Shown piece by piece: positions 14,486 through 21,235 of a stretch of DNA of 21,235 bases. The DNA is from Elusimicrobiota bacterium (GTDB lineage: Bacteria; Elusimicrobiota; Elusimicrobia; UBA1565; JACRDR01): assembly GCA_016207585.1 (NCBI GenBank), contig JACQPI010000099.1, positions 1-21,235 on the forward strand. The letters run 5' to 3'. The notes under the pieces are model-generated. The model was not told the origin of the DNA. It saw nothing but the letters and a program-made list of their open reading frames with translations, and made no database searches. Within the stretch, counting starts at the first letter, position 1; each line of letters starts with the position of its first letter. Position numbers and translations under genes: made by a program.

Positions 14486-15713
14486 CGTATACGAAGCGAT
14501 CCGGGGAGAAAACCGGCGCCAAACCGAGAACCTAGAGCTCATCGCCTCGGAAAATTACGTCTCCTCGGCCGTCCTGGAAGCGCAAGGGTCGATCCTGACC
14601 AACAAATACGCCGAGGGTTACCCGGGCAAGCGCTACTACGGGGGGTGCGGCTTCGTCGACATCGTGGAAAACCTGGCCATCGAACGGGCCAAGAAACTCT
14701 TTTCCGCCGAACACGCCAACGTCCAGCCCCACTCCGGGACCCAAGCGAACATCACCATGTACCTGTCGGTCCTGCAGCCGGGCGACTCGGTTCTCGCGCT
14801 GAGCCTCGCCCACGGCGGGCACCTGTCCCACGGGCATCCCCTCAATTTCTCCGGCCGTTTTTTCAAAATCGTCCCCATGAGCGTTCGGCGGGATACGGAG
14901 ACCCTCGACTACGAGGAGGCCCAGCGCCTGGTCGCGGAGCATAAGCCCAAGATGATCTTCGCCGGCGCCTCCAATTACTCGCGCGTGTTCGATTGGGCCC
15001 ATCTCAAGCGCATGGCGGACTCCGTCGGCGCCTTCTTCGCGACCGACATCGCCCATTACGCCGGGCTGATCGCGGCCGGGGTATATCCCTCGCCGGTGTC
15101 GCTGGCCGATTTCACGACCCTAACGACCCACAAGACCTTGCGCGGCCCGCGCGGAGGGCTGATCCTCTGCAAGGCCGCCCACGCGCAGGCGGTCGATAAG
15201 GTCAATTTTCCCGGAAATCAGGGCGGCCCCCTCATGCATGTGATAGCGGCCAAGGCGGTCTGCCTCGGCGAGGCCCTGAAACCCGATTTTCGCCGCTACC
15301 AGGAACGCGTCATCGCCAACGCCCGGCGACTCGCCAAGAATTTGGAAACCTGCGGCTACCGCATCGTCTCCGGCGGAACCGACTGCCACCTTTTCTCCCT
15401 CGATTTGCGCCCCAAGAACCTGACCGGCAAGGAGGCGGAGGAGGCGCTGGACAAGGCGGGCATCACCGTCAACAAAAACGCGATACCCTACGACCCGCAA
15501 AAACCGTTCATCGCCAGCGGGATCCGGATCGGCACCCCGGCGGTCACGACCCGCGGCATGGGAGAGCCTGAAATGGACGTCATCGCCGGCCTGCTGGATG
15601 ACGCGCTGCTCCACAAGAGCGATGAAGCCTATTTGCGCGGCCTGCGCGACACGGTGCGCGCCCTATGCGCTCGCTTTCCAATCCATGGGCTGGAACCGGC
15701 CATGCAACGGTGA
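14454..15713 (+). CDS. glyA: Serine hydroxymethyltransferase (419 aa)
   Basis: SHMT interconverts serine and glycine with transfer of a one-carbon unit to tetrahydrofolate; it is a cytosolic PLP enzyme. Signature blocks: NLELIASENYVSSAV (27-41), NKYAEGYPGKRYYGG (50-64), VQPHSGTQAN (90-99), FATDIAHYAGL (195-205) and the PLP Schiff-base Lys227 in TTHKTLRGPRGG. The length is typical (about 415-420). Its ATG lies inside the preceding phosphatase gene (32-nt overlap), which implies coupled translation. Glycine and one-carbon supply fit the purine and pyrimidine salvage genes downstream, but this linkage is inference. The gene looks complete and normal. Confidence 0.97.
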   Translation: MSSRLQTQDPDVYEAIRGENRRQTENLELIASENYVSSAVLEAQGSILTNKYAEGYPGKRYYGGCGFVDIVENLAIERAKKLFSAEHANVQPHSGTQANITMYLSVLQPGDSVLALSLAHGGHLSHGHPLNFSGRFFKIVPMSVRRDTETLDYEEAQRLVAEHKPKMIFAGASNYSRVFDWAHLKRMADSVGAFFATDIAHYAGLIAAGVYPSPVSLADFTTLTTHKTLRGPRGGLILCKAAHAQAVDKVNFPGNQGGPLMHVIAAKAVCLGEALKPDFRRYQERVIANARRLAKNLETCGYRIVSGGTDCHLFSLDLRPKNLTGKEAEEALDKAGITVNKNAIPYDPQKPFIASGIRIGTPAVTTRGMGEPEMDVIAGLLDDALLHKSDEAYLRGLRDTVRALCARFPIHGLEPAMQR

Positions 15714-15732
15714 TGGTGGCGCACACCCCCTC

Positions 15733-16653
15733 ATGTCAAACAAGAAAAACCCGAATCCCCGCAAAATCGCCGGCGCTCGAAAAGCTCCCGAGCCGAGCCG
15801 AATCGCGGTGATCGGAGGCAGCGGGCTCTACGCCATGGAAGGCATCTCCAACGTCCGCAAGATCCGCGTTCGCACTCCTTTCGGCGATCCCTCCGATGCG
15901 ATCATCCTGGGAAGAGTCCAAGACGTCTCGTGCGCTTTTCTGCCCCGCCACGGCCTGGGCCATCGGGTGCTTCCCTCGGAAATCAACGGGCGCGCCAACA
16001 TCTGGGCCTTAAAATCGCTTGGGGTGGAACGGATCATCGCGGTCGGGGCGGTCGGCTCGCTCCAGGAGAAGTTGGCGCCCCGGCATTTCGTTTTCCCCGA
16101 CCAGCTGGCTGATGAAACGAAGGGCCGCCGCTCCACCTTCTTCGGCGAGGGGATCGTAGCCCACGTCGCCTTCGCTCACCCTTTTTGCGAGACTCTCTCC
16201 GGCCTGCTCTACGACTCGACCCGCGAACTGGGCATCCCCGTCCACCGCGGCGGCACCTACATCTGCATGGAGGGCCCCGCGTTCTCGACGAAGGCCGAAT
16301 CCGCCATGCACCGCCAGTTGGGCTACTCCATCATCGGAATGACCGCCGTTCCCGAGGCCAAGCTCGCCCGGGAGGCCGAGATATGCTACTCCACGATGGC
16401 CGTGGTGACCGACTACGACTGCTGGATAGAGAACGAGGAGGTTTCGGTCGAGCAAGTCATCGGAAATCTTTCCGCCAACGTCGACAACGCCCAACGGGTC
16501 ATCGCCAGGGTTCTGCCGCGCTTGAACGCCGCGCCGAGGAACTGTCCTTGCGCGCTCGCGGCGGCCGGGGCCGTCTTCACCCGGCCGGGATCGATCCCCC
16601 CGAAAGCGCGCAAGCGCCTGGAGTTGATCGTCGGTAAATATCTCCCACACTGA
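15733..16653 (+). CDS. mtnP: S-methyl-5'-thioadenosine phosphorylase (306 aa)
   Basis: MtnP cleaves methylthioadenosine, a by-product of polyamine or quorum-signal synthesis, with phosphate to adenine and 5-methylthioribose-1-phosphate. Motifs: AVIGGSGLYAM (25-35), FLPRHGLGHRVLPSEIN (69-85), GAVGSL (105-110), ICMEGPAFSTKAES (177-190), GMTAVPEAKLAREAEICY (202-219) and TDYDCW (226-231). The Asp residues of TDYDCW contact the 6-amino group of adenine in known MTAPs, favouring adenine over inosine/guanosine substrates. The start at 15733 gives a short basic extension before the Rossmann-like core. The frame continues upstream to 15598 but that part overlaps glyA and looks non-coding. The stop overlaps the ATG of the next gene by one base (TGATG). 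Confidence 0.93.
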   Translation: MSNKKNPNPRKIAGARKAPEPSRIAVIGGSGLYAMEGISNVRKIRVRTPFGDPSDAIILGRVQDVSCAFLPRHGLGHRVLPSEINGRANIWALKSLGVERIIAVGAVGSLQEKLAPRHFVFPDQLADETKGRRSTFFGEGIVAHVAFAHPFCETLSGLLYDSTRELGIPVHRGGTYICMEGPAFSTKAESAMHRQLGYSIIGMTAVPEAKLAREAEICYSTMAVVTDYDCWIENEEVSVEQVIGNLSANVDNAQRVIARVLPRLNAAPRNCPCALAAAGAVFTRPGSIPPKARKRLELIVGKYLPH

Positions 16654-17765
16654 TGCCTCCCCCTAGAACCGTCAAACACGCCTCCGTCAAACCGGGTCGC
16701 CCGCCCTCGGCGAAGAACCACCTGGAACTTCTGCGGCGCATGCCCAAGGCGGACATTCATTGCCATCTCGACGGCTCCCTGCGGCCCGCCACGGTGCTGG
16801 AACTGGCGCGGGAACGGGGCGTGAAGCTCCCCGGCGACAGCGTCGAGGAGATCACCCCGCACGTCCAGGTCGCCCCGACGTGCCGGTCGCTGCGCGAATT
16901 CTTGGACGTCTTCGACCTGATCGTGCCCCTTTTGCGGGACGCTCCCGCCCTAGAGCGGATCGCCTATGAATTGTGCGAGGATTGCGCCCTAGAGAATATC
17001 CGCCACGTCGAGGTGCGCTACGCGCCCGTCCTAAACGCCACCGCCCGATTCACCGTGGATGACACCATCGAAGCCGTCCTCCGGGGTCTCTCCAGGGGAC
17101 TCAAGGACTTCGGAGTCACCAGCGGCGTGATTTTGTGCCTGTTTCGGTCGCACGGTCCCCAGGAAAACCGCCGAGTCTTCTCCGCGCTCAAGCGTTTCTT
17201 CAAGCCGGCCAACGGCCTTTCCAAGCCCGGAGTCGTGGGAATGGACCTCGCCGGAGACGAGGCGCGCTATCCCACGATGGAGTACGCCTCTTTCTACGAG
17301 GAAGCCCGCGCCCGGGGAATCCGCACGACCTGCCACGCGGGAGAGACGGTCGGGACCGCGAACCTCCAGGCCGCATTGGCCCTGGAGGTTCACCGGATCG
17401 GACACGGCACTCACCTCATGGAAGACGCGCGCCTGCTCAAGGAAGTCGTCCGGCGCAATATCCCGCTTGAGATTGGAATCACGTCGAATGTCCGGACTAA
17501 GACGGTCCCGGACCTGCGTTCCCACCCCGCGCGCCGCTTTTACGACCAAGGCGTCCCGATCACCCTAAACACCGACGACCGCGGCGTCATCGGCATCGAC
17601 CTGACCCACGAGTACGAAGCGGCGCTCGAGCTCGGTTTTTCCGTGCAGGAGCTCATGGCGCTCTCCCTGAAGTCCGTCGACCATCTATTCTTGCCGGCGG
17701 TGGACCGAGATCGGTTGCGGAAAAAATTCACCAAAGAGCTCGAATCCCTGGGAAGCGCGCCATGA
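16653..17765 (+). CDS. add: Adenosine deaminase family protein (370 aa)
   Basis: Adenosine deaminase hydrolyses adenosine or deoxyadenosine to inosine at a zinc centre in a TIM barrel. Metal and catalytic residues are visible: His36 and His38 in KADIHCHLDGSLRP, His228 and Glu231 in CHAGET, His251 in HRIGHG, the LEIGITSNV block (272-280), and Asp308-Asp309 in LNTDDRG. The last motif normally reads TDDP, so the Pro-to-Arg change is a small oddity. A basic, probably flexible stretch of about 25 residues precedes the domain. It sits directly after mtnP and before cdd, both nucleoside enzymes. A related possibility is deamination of methylthioadenosine, but the adjacent MTA phosphorylase makes plain adenosine salvage as likely. 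The stop overlaps cdd by ATGA. Confidence 0.92.
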   Translation: MPPPRTVKHASVKPGRPPSAKNHLELLRRMPKADIHCHLDGSLRPATVLELARERGVKLPGDSVEEITPHVQVAPTCRSLREFLDVFDLIVPLLRDAPALERIAYELCEDCALENIRHVEVRYAPVLNATARFTVDDTIEAVLRGLSRGLKDFGVTSGVILCLFRSHGPQENRRVFSALKRFFKPANGLSKPGVVGMDLAGDEARYPTMEYASFYEEARARGIRTTCHAGETVGTANLQAALALEVHRIGHGTHLMEDARLLKEVVRRNIPLEIGITSNVRTKTVPDLRSHPARRFYDQGVPITLNTDDRGVIGIDLTHEYEAALELGFSVQELMALSLKSVDHLFLPAVDRDRLRKKFTKELESLGSAP

Positions 17766-18184
17766 ACCTCAAGCCTTACGCGACGCTGATCCAAGCGGCC
17801 AAAGAAGCTCAAAAGATGGCCTATTGCCCTTACTCCCGCTATCCTGTCGGCGCGGCGGTCCTGACCCAATCTGGGAAGATATTCGCCGGCTGCAACATCG
17901 AGTCCCTGACATTGATCAGCCATGTCTGCGCGGAACGAGCCGCCATATACAATGCTTTCAGCCATGGCGAACGGGGCATCCGGATCGTTTGCACTATTTC
18001 CCGCAACTCTCTTCCTTGCGGAACATGCCGACAGATGATCGAGGAATTCGGCTCGCCCAAAACCCGGGTTCTTTCGCTCTTATCGCATCCCCCCTCGGGA
18101 AAGTTGAAAATCGTCAAAACAACCATTGCAAAATTACTGCCTCATTCCCACACGGCTAAACAGCTAAAAAAACCACGCTTATGA
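17762..18184 (+). CDS. cdd: Cytidine deaminase (140 aa)
   Basis: Converts cytidine or deoxycytidine to the uridine form. This is the small, usually tetrameric class with one zinc held by three Cys: Cys56 in the VCAERAAI motif, and Cys86 and Cys89 in LPCGTCRQ; Glu58 is the proton shuttle. YCPYSRYPVGAAV (21-33) and GCNIESLT (43-50) form the substrate pocket. The residues after CNIE (SLTLISHV) are unlike the common NASYGLT-type stretch, so substrate fit may be slightly altered. The C-terminal TTIAKLLPHSH block is normal for the family, followed by a basic tail. Base use at the 3' end is more A-rich than in the neighbours. It overlaps genes on both sides by ATGA. Confidence 0.93.
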   Translation: MNLKPYATLIQAAKEAQKMAYCPYSRYPVGAAVLTQSGKIFAGCNIESLTLISHVCAERAAIYNAFSHGERGIRIVCTISRNSLPCGTCRQMIEEFGSPKTRVLSLLSHPPSGKLKIVKTTIAKLLPHSHTAKQLKKPRL

Positions 18185-18564
18185 CCACCGAACAGTTGGA
18201 GCAGATTCTTCACTGGATGAAGTCGACGGACCTTGTGGAGCTATCCTACAAACGGGGCGGCAAGGGGTTTGAGTTCCGGCTGGACTCGGCCGCGGCGTTC
18301 GGCGCGGCGGCGTTCGGCGCCTCCTCCTTGGTATCGATCGCGTCTCCCGCGGTCGGTTTTTTCCGGTTCAGCCCCGCCGGTGCGCCGCGCAAAGCGGTGG
18401 AAGGCAGGGCGGTCGAGGCCGGGCAAAAATTGGGCCTCGTCGAAACGGAGGGCGGTCCCGAGGAAGTGACGGCCCCGCGCGCCGGACGGCTTGTCAAGGT
18501 CCTGATCCATGAGGAGGGCGCCGTCGAATACGGCCAGCCGCTATTTTTGCTCTCGGCCGCATGA
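18181..18564 (+). CDS. BCCP-like protein (AccB family) lacking the biotinylation lysine (127 aa)
   Basis: Architecture follows AccB. An N-terminal helix-strand region (EQLEQILHWMKSTDLVELSY, about 4-23) comes first, then a short Ala/Gly/Ser linker (about 36-50), then a biotinyl-domain fold with SPAVGFFRFSP (55-65), VEAGQKLGLVE (78-88), APRAGRLVKVLIHEEG (98-113) and VEYGQPLFLL (115-124). In true BCCP the hairpin carries EAMKM with the biotinylated Lys. Here the gapless alignment gives Glu88-Thr-Glu-Gly91-Gly92, so the Lys is replaced by Gly (codon 18451-18453) and both flanking Met residues are gone. It cannot be biotinylated at the normal site. It sits immediately upstream of accC with ATGA overlap. 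Plant BADC proteins are a known precedent: non-biotinylated BCCP look-alikes that join and restrain acetyl-CoA carboxylase. I infer a structural or regulatory subunit. Confidence 0.85.
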   Translation: MTTEQLEQILHWMKSTDLVELSYKRGGKGFEFRLDSAAAFGAAAFGASSLVSIASPAVGFFRFSPAGAPRKAVEGRAVEAGQKLGLVETEGGPEEVTAPRAGRLVKVLIHEEGAVEYGQPLFLLSAA

Positions 18565-19943
18565 AAATCCTCATTGCCAACCGCGGGGAGATCGCGGTCC
18601 GCGTCATTCGCGCTTGCCGCCAATTGGGACTTAAGTCGGTCGCGGTCTACTCGCAGGCGGACCGGGAATCCATCCATGTGGCTCTGGCGGACGAGGCGGT
18701 TTGCATCGGCCCCGCACCCGCCCGGGAGAGCTATCTGCGCATCCCCGCCGTCCTCTCGGCCGCGCGCGTTACGAAAGCCGAGGCGATCCACCCAGGCTAC
18801 GGTTTTTTGTCGGAAAACGCCGATTTCGCGGCCGCCTGCGCGGAGCGCAAGATTTTGTTCATCGGCCCTCCGGCCGACGCCATCCGCAAGCTCGGGTATA
18901 AGTCCACGGCCAAGGCCGTCGCCCGGGAAGCCGACGTCCCGATCGTTCCCGGCACTCGGAACTGCGTGGACGCCGAAACGCTTTCCCAAGCCCGCGCGAT
19001 CGGGTTTCCCGTAATGGTCAAGGCCGCCGCGGGAGGCGGCGGGAAGGGGATGCGCCTGGTGCGCGACCCGGAACGTCTCAAGCACGAACTGGAAGCCGCC
19101 AGCCGGGAGGCTCAAGCCGCCTTCGGCGACGGGGCCGTCTACATCGAGAAATTCATCGACCGACCCAGGCACGTGGAGGTGCAGATCCTCGCCGATACCC
19201 ACGGGAACGTCGCCGCGCTGCCCGAACGCGACTGCACCGTGCAACGCCGCCATCAGAAACTTATCGAGGAATCCCCATCCTCCGCGATCACGCCTAAAAC
19301 CCGCCGCGCGATGCAGGAGGCGGCGGTCCGGCTGGCCCGCGCCGGCCGCTACGTCAACGCCGGCACGGTGGAGTTCCTTCTGGATCGCGGCGAGAACTTC
19401 TATTTCATCGAGGTCAACACTCGCCTCCAGGTGGAACATCCCGTGACCGAATCGGTGACGGGCCTGGACCTGGTCGCGGAACAGATCCGCATCGCCCTGG
19501 GAGAAAAACTCAGCTTCGATTCCAAACGATTCAGCCAACCCAACGGCCACGCGATCGAGTTCCGAATCAACGCCGAGGATCCCGACCGGAGCTTCGCGCC
19601 TTGTCCCGGGACGATCGAGGGGCTCCGACTGCCCGGCGGCCCCGGCGTGCGCGTCGACACGCATCTCTACGCGGACTACACGGTTCCAAGCTACTACGAC
19701 AGCCTGCTCGCCAAGCTCATCATCAGCGCCCAAGATCGCCCGACCGCCCTGGCCCGGGGCCGCGGCGCGCTCGGAGAACTCCGGATCGACGGAATCTCGA
19801 CCACCGCCTCCTTTCACCGGAAAGTTTTGGATCACCCGGACTTTATATCGGGAACCGTCGACACCAGCTTCGTGGATCGCCTGCTTCAGGAGCCGCCCAA
19901 TGCCAAAGACAAAAATGAAAGACAGCATTCGCGAACAGCTTGA
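18561..19943 (+). CDS. accC: Biotin carboxylase, acetyl-CoA carboxylase subunit (460 aa)
   Basis: AccC carboxylates biotin on BCCP using ATP and bicarbonate, the first half-reaction of malonyl-CoA formation. It is a complete ATP-grasp enzyme: ILIANRGEIAVRVIRA (3-18), IHPGYGFLSEN (76-86), the ATP-lid KAAAGGGGKGM (154-164), ERDCTVQRRHQKLIEE (222-237) with Lys233, Glu271 in VEF, IEVNTRLQVEHPVTE (283-297) carrying Glu284, Asn286, Arg288 and Glu292, and HAIEFRINAEDP further on. A close paralogue (propionyl- or pyruvate-carboxylase biotin-carboxylase subunit) cannot be excluded by eye, but the length and stand-alone form fit AccC. Its start overlaps the BCCP-like gene by ATGA; its last 44 nt overlap gmhA. 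The active site is intact, so it needs a biotinylated partner, which the adjacent gene does not provide. Confidence 0.94.
   Translation: MKILIANRGEIAVRVIRACRQLGLKSVAVYSQADRESIHVALADEAVCIGPAPARESYLRIPAVLSAARVTKAEAIHPGYGFLSENADFAAACAERKILFIGPPADAIRKLGYKSTAKAVAREADVPIVPGTRNCVDAETLSQARAIGFPVMVKAAAGGGGKGMRLVRDPERLKHELEAASREAQAAFGDGAVYIEKFIDRPRHVEVQILADTHGNVAALPERDCTVQRRHQKLIEESPSSAITPKTRRAMQEAAVRLARAGRYVNAGTVEFLLDRGENFYFIEVNTRLQVEHPVTESVTGLDLVAEQIRIALGEKLSFDSKRFSQPNGHAIEFRINAEDPDRSFAPCPGTIEGLRLPGGPGVRVDTHLYADYTVPSYYDSLLAKLIISAQDRPTALARGRGALGELRIDGISTTASFHRKVLDHPDFISGTVDTSFVDRLLQEPPNAKDKNERQHSRTA
19888..19892 (+). promoter_or_regulatory. Shine-Dalgarno for the gmhA-like gene inside accC
   Basis: AGGAG lies 7 nt before ATG 19900, well inside the accC reading frame. 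It favours 19900 over the second in-frame ATG at 19915. Confidence 0.65.
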
Positions 19944-20499
19944 AGACTCCTCCCGCACCATATCGTCCCTGACCGAGCAGTCCGCTCTGATCGAGGCGAT
20001 GGCCCTGCGACTCACCCAAGCCTACCGGAAAGGGAACAAGATTTTGACCTTTGGAAACGGCGGTTCGGCCTGCGACGCGCAAAATTTCGCCGACGAGTTG
20101 GTCGGACGCTTGCGCCGCAACCGCCCTCCCTTGCCGGCCGTGGCCCTCACCGTCAACACGGCGGACCTGACTTCCATCGCCAACGACTTCGGCTACGAGA
20201 CGGTGTTTGCCCGACAACTCGAGGCCCACGCCAAACCGGGCGATATCGCGGTGGCGATCTCCACGAGCGGCAACTCGCCCAACGTATTGAAGGCTCTCGA
20301 TGCCGCCAAGAAACTCGAACTGACGACCCTCGGCCTGACCGGGGAGACCGGCGGAAAGATGAGATCGCTGACGGACCTCTGCCTATGCGTTCCCTCCCGC
20401 ACCGTGGCGCGCATCCAGGAGGCGCACATCACGGTCATCCAGATCCTCTGCGACATCGTCGAAGGGTCCCTCTTCCCCGACGCGCCCAAGGCGCACTGA
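19900..20499 (+). CDS. gmhA: SIS-domain phosphoheptose isomerase, GmhA/DiaA-like (199 aa)
   Basis: GmhA isomerises sedoheptulose-7-phosphate to D-glycero-D-manno-heptose-7-phosphate, the entry to ADP-heptose for LPS core. SIS-domain motifs are clear: LTFGNGGSACDAQNFADELVG (49-69), TSIANDFGYETVFARQ (91-106), ISTSGNSPNVLKAL (120-133), GLTGETGGKM (145-154) and RIQEAHITVIQILCDIVE (171-188). In characterised GmhA a zinc is held by His61, Glu65, Gln172 and His180 (E. coli numbering). Here the two His positions are Asn62 and Gln181, while Glu66 and Gln173 are kept. The C-terminus (LCDIVEGSLFP) also recalls DiaA, a non-enzymatic DnaA-binding relative. The adjacent heptose adenylyltransferase argues for the heptose role. 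It overlaps accC by 44 nt; rfaE2 follows after 2 nt. Confidence 0.85.
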   Translation: MPKTKMKDSIREQLEDSSRTISSLTEQSALIEAMALRLTQAYRKGNKILTFGNGGSACDAQNFADELVGRLRRNRPPLPAVALTVNTADLTSIANDFGYETVFARQLEAHAKPGDIAVAISTSGNSPNVLKALDAAKKLELTTLGLTGETGGKMRSLTDLCLCVPSRTVARIQEAHITVIQILCDIVEGSLFPDAPKAH

Positions 20500-20501
20500 C
20501 G

Positions 20502-20984
20502 ATGTCCCCATTCCCCACGCGCAAGCTCGTCTCCTGGAGGAGCCTAAGCGCCCTGCGGCGAGCCTGGTCGAGGCGGCGCAAGCGCGTCGTCTTCACCAAC
20601 GGGGTCTTCGACATCCTGCATGCAGGCCATGTGGAATTTCTGGAAAGGGCGCGGAACCTGGGAGACGCCCTCGTGGTCGGGATCAACACCGACGCCTCGG
20701 CGCGGAGGCTGGAGAAAGGTCCCGGCCGCCCTTTCAACCGGCTCAAGGACCGTGCGCGCGTCCTCGGGGCGCTGGCGTGCGTCGACGTCATAGCTCCGTT
20801 CTCGCACGACACGCCGGAAACGCTCGTGCGCCTGCTCCGACCCGATATTCTGGTCAAAGGCGCCGACTACCGGTCCCATGAAGTCGCGGGGCGGCAACAC
20901 GCCGGGAAAACCGTCCTTATCTCCTTGAAGAAGGGGTACTCCACGACTTCCCTGGCCGCGCGCATACGCCGCGGCGCGCCGTAA
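20502..20984 (+). CDS. rfaE2: D-glycero-beta-D-manno-heptose 1-phosphate adenylyltransferase (160 aa)
   Basis: This is the cytidylyltransferase-like half of HldE as a separate protein. It transfers AMP from ATP to heptose-1-phosphate, giving ADP-heptose for LPS inner core. Motifs: VVFTNGVFDILHAGHVEFLERAR (about 29-51) with the HxGH nucleotide site, INTDASARRL, RPFNRLKDRARVLGAL, VDVIAPFSHDTPETL, LRPDILVKGADY and the terminal KKGYSTTSL. The stretch between the ADY motif and GYSTT is a few residues shorter than I expect. The kinase half (RfaE1) is not in the window. The frame extends upstream to 20385, but that part lies inside gmhA and looks non-coding. The start is 2 nt after the gmhA stop. 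Confidence 0.93.
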   Translation: MSPFPTRKLVSWRSLSALRRAWSRRRKRVVFTNGVFDILHAGHVEFLERARNLGDALVVGINTDASARRLEKGPGRPFNRLKDRARVLGALACVDVIAPFSHDTPETLVRLLRPDILVKGADYRSHEVAGRQHAGKTVLISLKKGYSTTSLAARIRRGAP

Positions 20985-20992
20985 CCGCTCCC

Positions 20993-21235
20993 ATGCCGAA
21001 GCGAGGAGTCCCTCGAACTCCGCGAAAGGTCACGAATGCCCGGAAGCCGGGCGCCGCCAGCCTGCGGCGGGCGCGCTGGAACTCCTGCCTGATTCTTCTT
21101 AACGGCGAGTTGGGCGACCCAAAGACGGTCCGCCGGCTGGCGAATGCGGGGGCGCCGCTTTTGTGCGCCGACGGCGGGGCGCGCCACGCCGCCGCGCTCG
21201 GCCTCGAACCCAACCTCGTCCTCGGCGATATGGAC
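20993..21235 (+). CDS. Thiamine pyrophosphokinase, N-terminal 81 residues, truncated by window edge
   Basis: Thiamine pyrophosphokinase (thiN type) makes thiamine diphosphate from thiamine and ATP. Visible motifs are CLILLNGELGDPKTVRRL (32-49), the conserved CADGGARHAAALGLEPNLVLGDMD (58-81) with the ADGGA nucleotide loop, and the GDxD signature, here GDMD. A basic stretch of about 30 residues precedes the domain; no closer in-frame ATG exists, so 20993 is the best start, 8 nt after the rfaE2 stop. The rest of the family's length (about 200 residues in total) is off the right edge. Confidence 0.85.
   Translation, partial: MPKRGVPRTPRKVTNARKPGAASLRRARWNSCLILLNGELGDPKTVRRLANAGAPLLCADGGARHAAALGLEPNLVLGDMD

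Noticed and set aside
17980..18180. Possible horizontally acquired patch because the cdd 3' end is more A-rich
   Set aside because: The stretch is short, the reading frame and C-terminal family motif are normal, and both junctions are tight ATGA overlaps, so ordinary variation explains it.
18246..20015. Open frame of 589 codons on the minus strand
   Set aside because: It is the complement of the clear AccC and BCCP-like genes; long antisense frames are expected in GC-rich DNA. No recognisable domain.
1..21235. CRISPR arrays, tRNA or rRNA genes, insertion sequences, prophage genes
   Set aside because: No regularly spaced repeats, cloverleaf-like segments, transposase motifs or terminal inverted repeats were seen on reading both strands.

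Overview
The window is gene-dense, GC-rich bacterial DNA. A separate GmhA-type SIS protein and a stand-alone RfaE2 heptose adenylyltransferase point to a Gram-negative cell that makes ADP-heptose for LPS. Gene order and the style of the very large, Ala/Pro-rich secreted protease would fit an uncultivated lineage such as Elusimicrobiota. That assignment is only an inference from protein style; no rRNA or other decisive marker is present. I saw no tRNA, rRNA, CRISPR array, insertion sequence or phage gene.

Layout. (1) Positions 1-4604, minus strand: a likely co-transcribed set read right to left. It holds a tocopherol-cyclase/AttH-like protein, a multi-pass GT-C-like membrane protein, hutH (histidine ammonia-lyase) and hutU (urocanase, cut by the window edge). 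(2) Positions 4644-7536, plus strand: a small secreted helical protein of unknown function, then a 726-residue polytopic GT-C glycosyltransferase. (3) Positions 7525-11277, minus strand: a 1250-residue secreted protein with an intact subtilisin-like (S8) triad near its C-terminus. Its 3' end overlaps the glycosyltransferase tail to tail. (4) A 174-bp divergent intergenic region with two related palindromes. (5) Positions 11452-21235, plus strand: one long, tightly packed run of twelve genes. In order they are a GAF/degenerate HD-GYP protein, rsmI, tsaC, a low-molecular-weight phosphatase of YwlE/ArsC type, glyA, mtnP, an adenosine deaminase, cdd, a BCCP-like protein without the biotinyl lysine, accC, gmhA-like, rfaE2 and a truncated thiamine pyrophosphokinase gene. 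Most junctions overlap by 1-44 nt.

How the genes work together. hutH and hutU are the first two steps of histidine degradation. rsmI and tsaC modify rRNA and tRNA. glyA feeds one-carbon metabolism. mtnP, add and cdd form a nucleoside-salvage block covering methylthioadenosine, adenosine and cytidine. accC with the BCCP-like gene belongs to acetyl-CoA carboxylase. gmhA and rfaE2 belong to ADP-heptose synthesis.

The most unusual signals are proteins that keep a fold but lose key residues. The AccB-like protein aligns without gaps across the biotinylation motif yet has Gly where the biotinyl Lys should be. The HD-GYP domain has lost the HD pair and most other metal ligands while keeping the GYP loop. 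The GmhA-like isomerase has Asn and Gln in place of both zinc-binding histidines.
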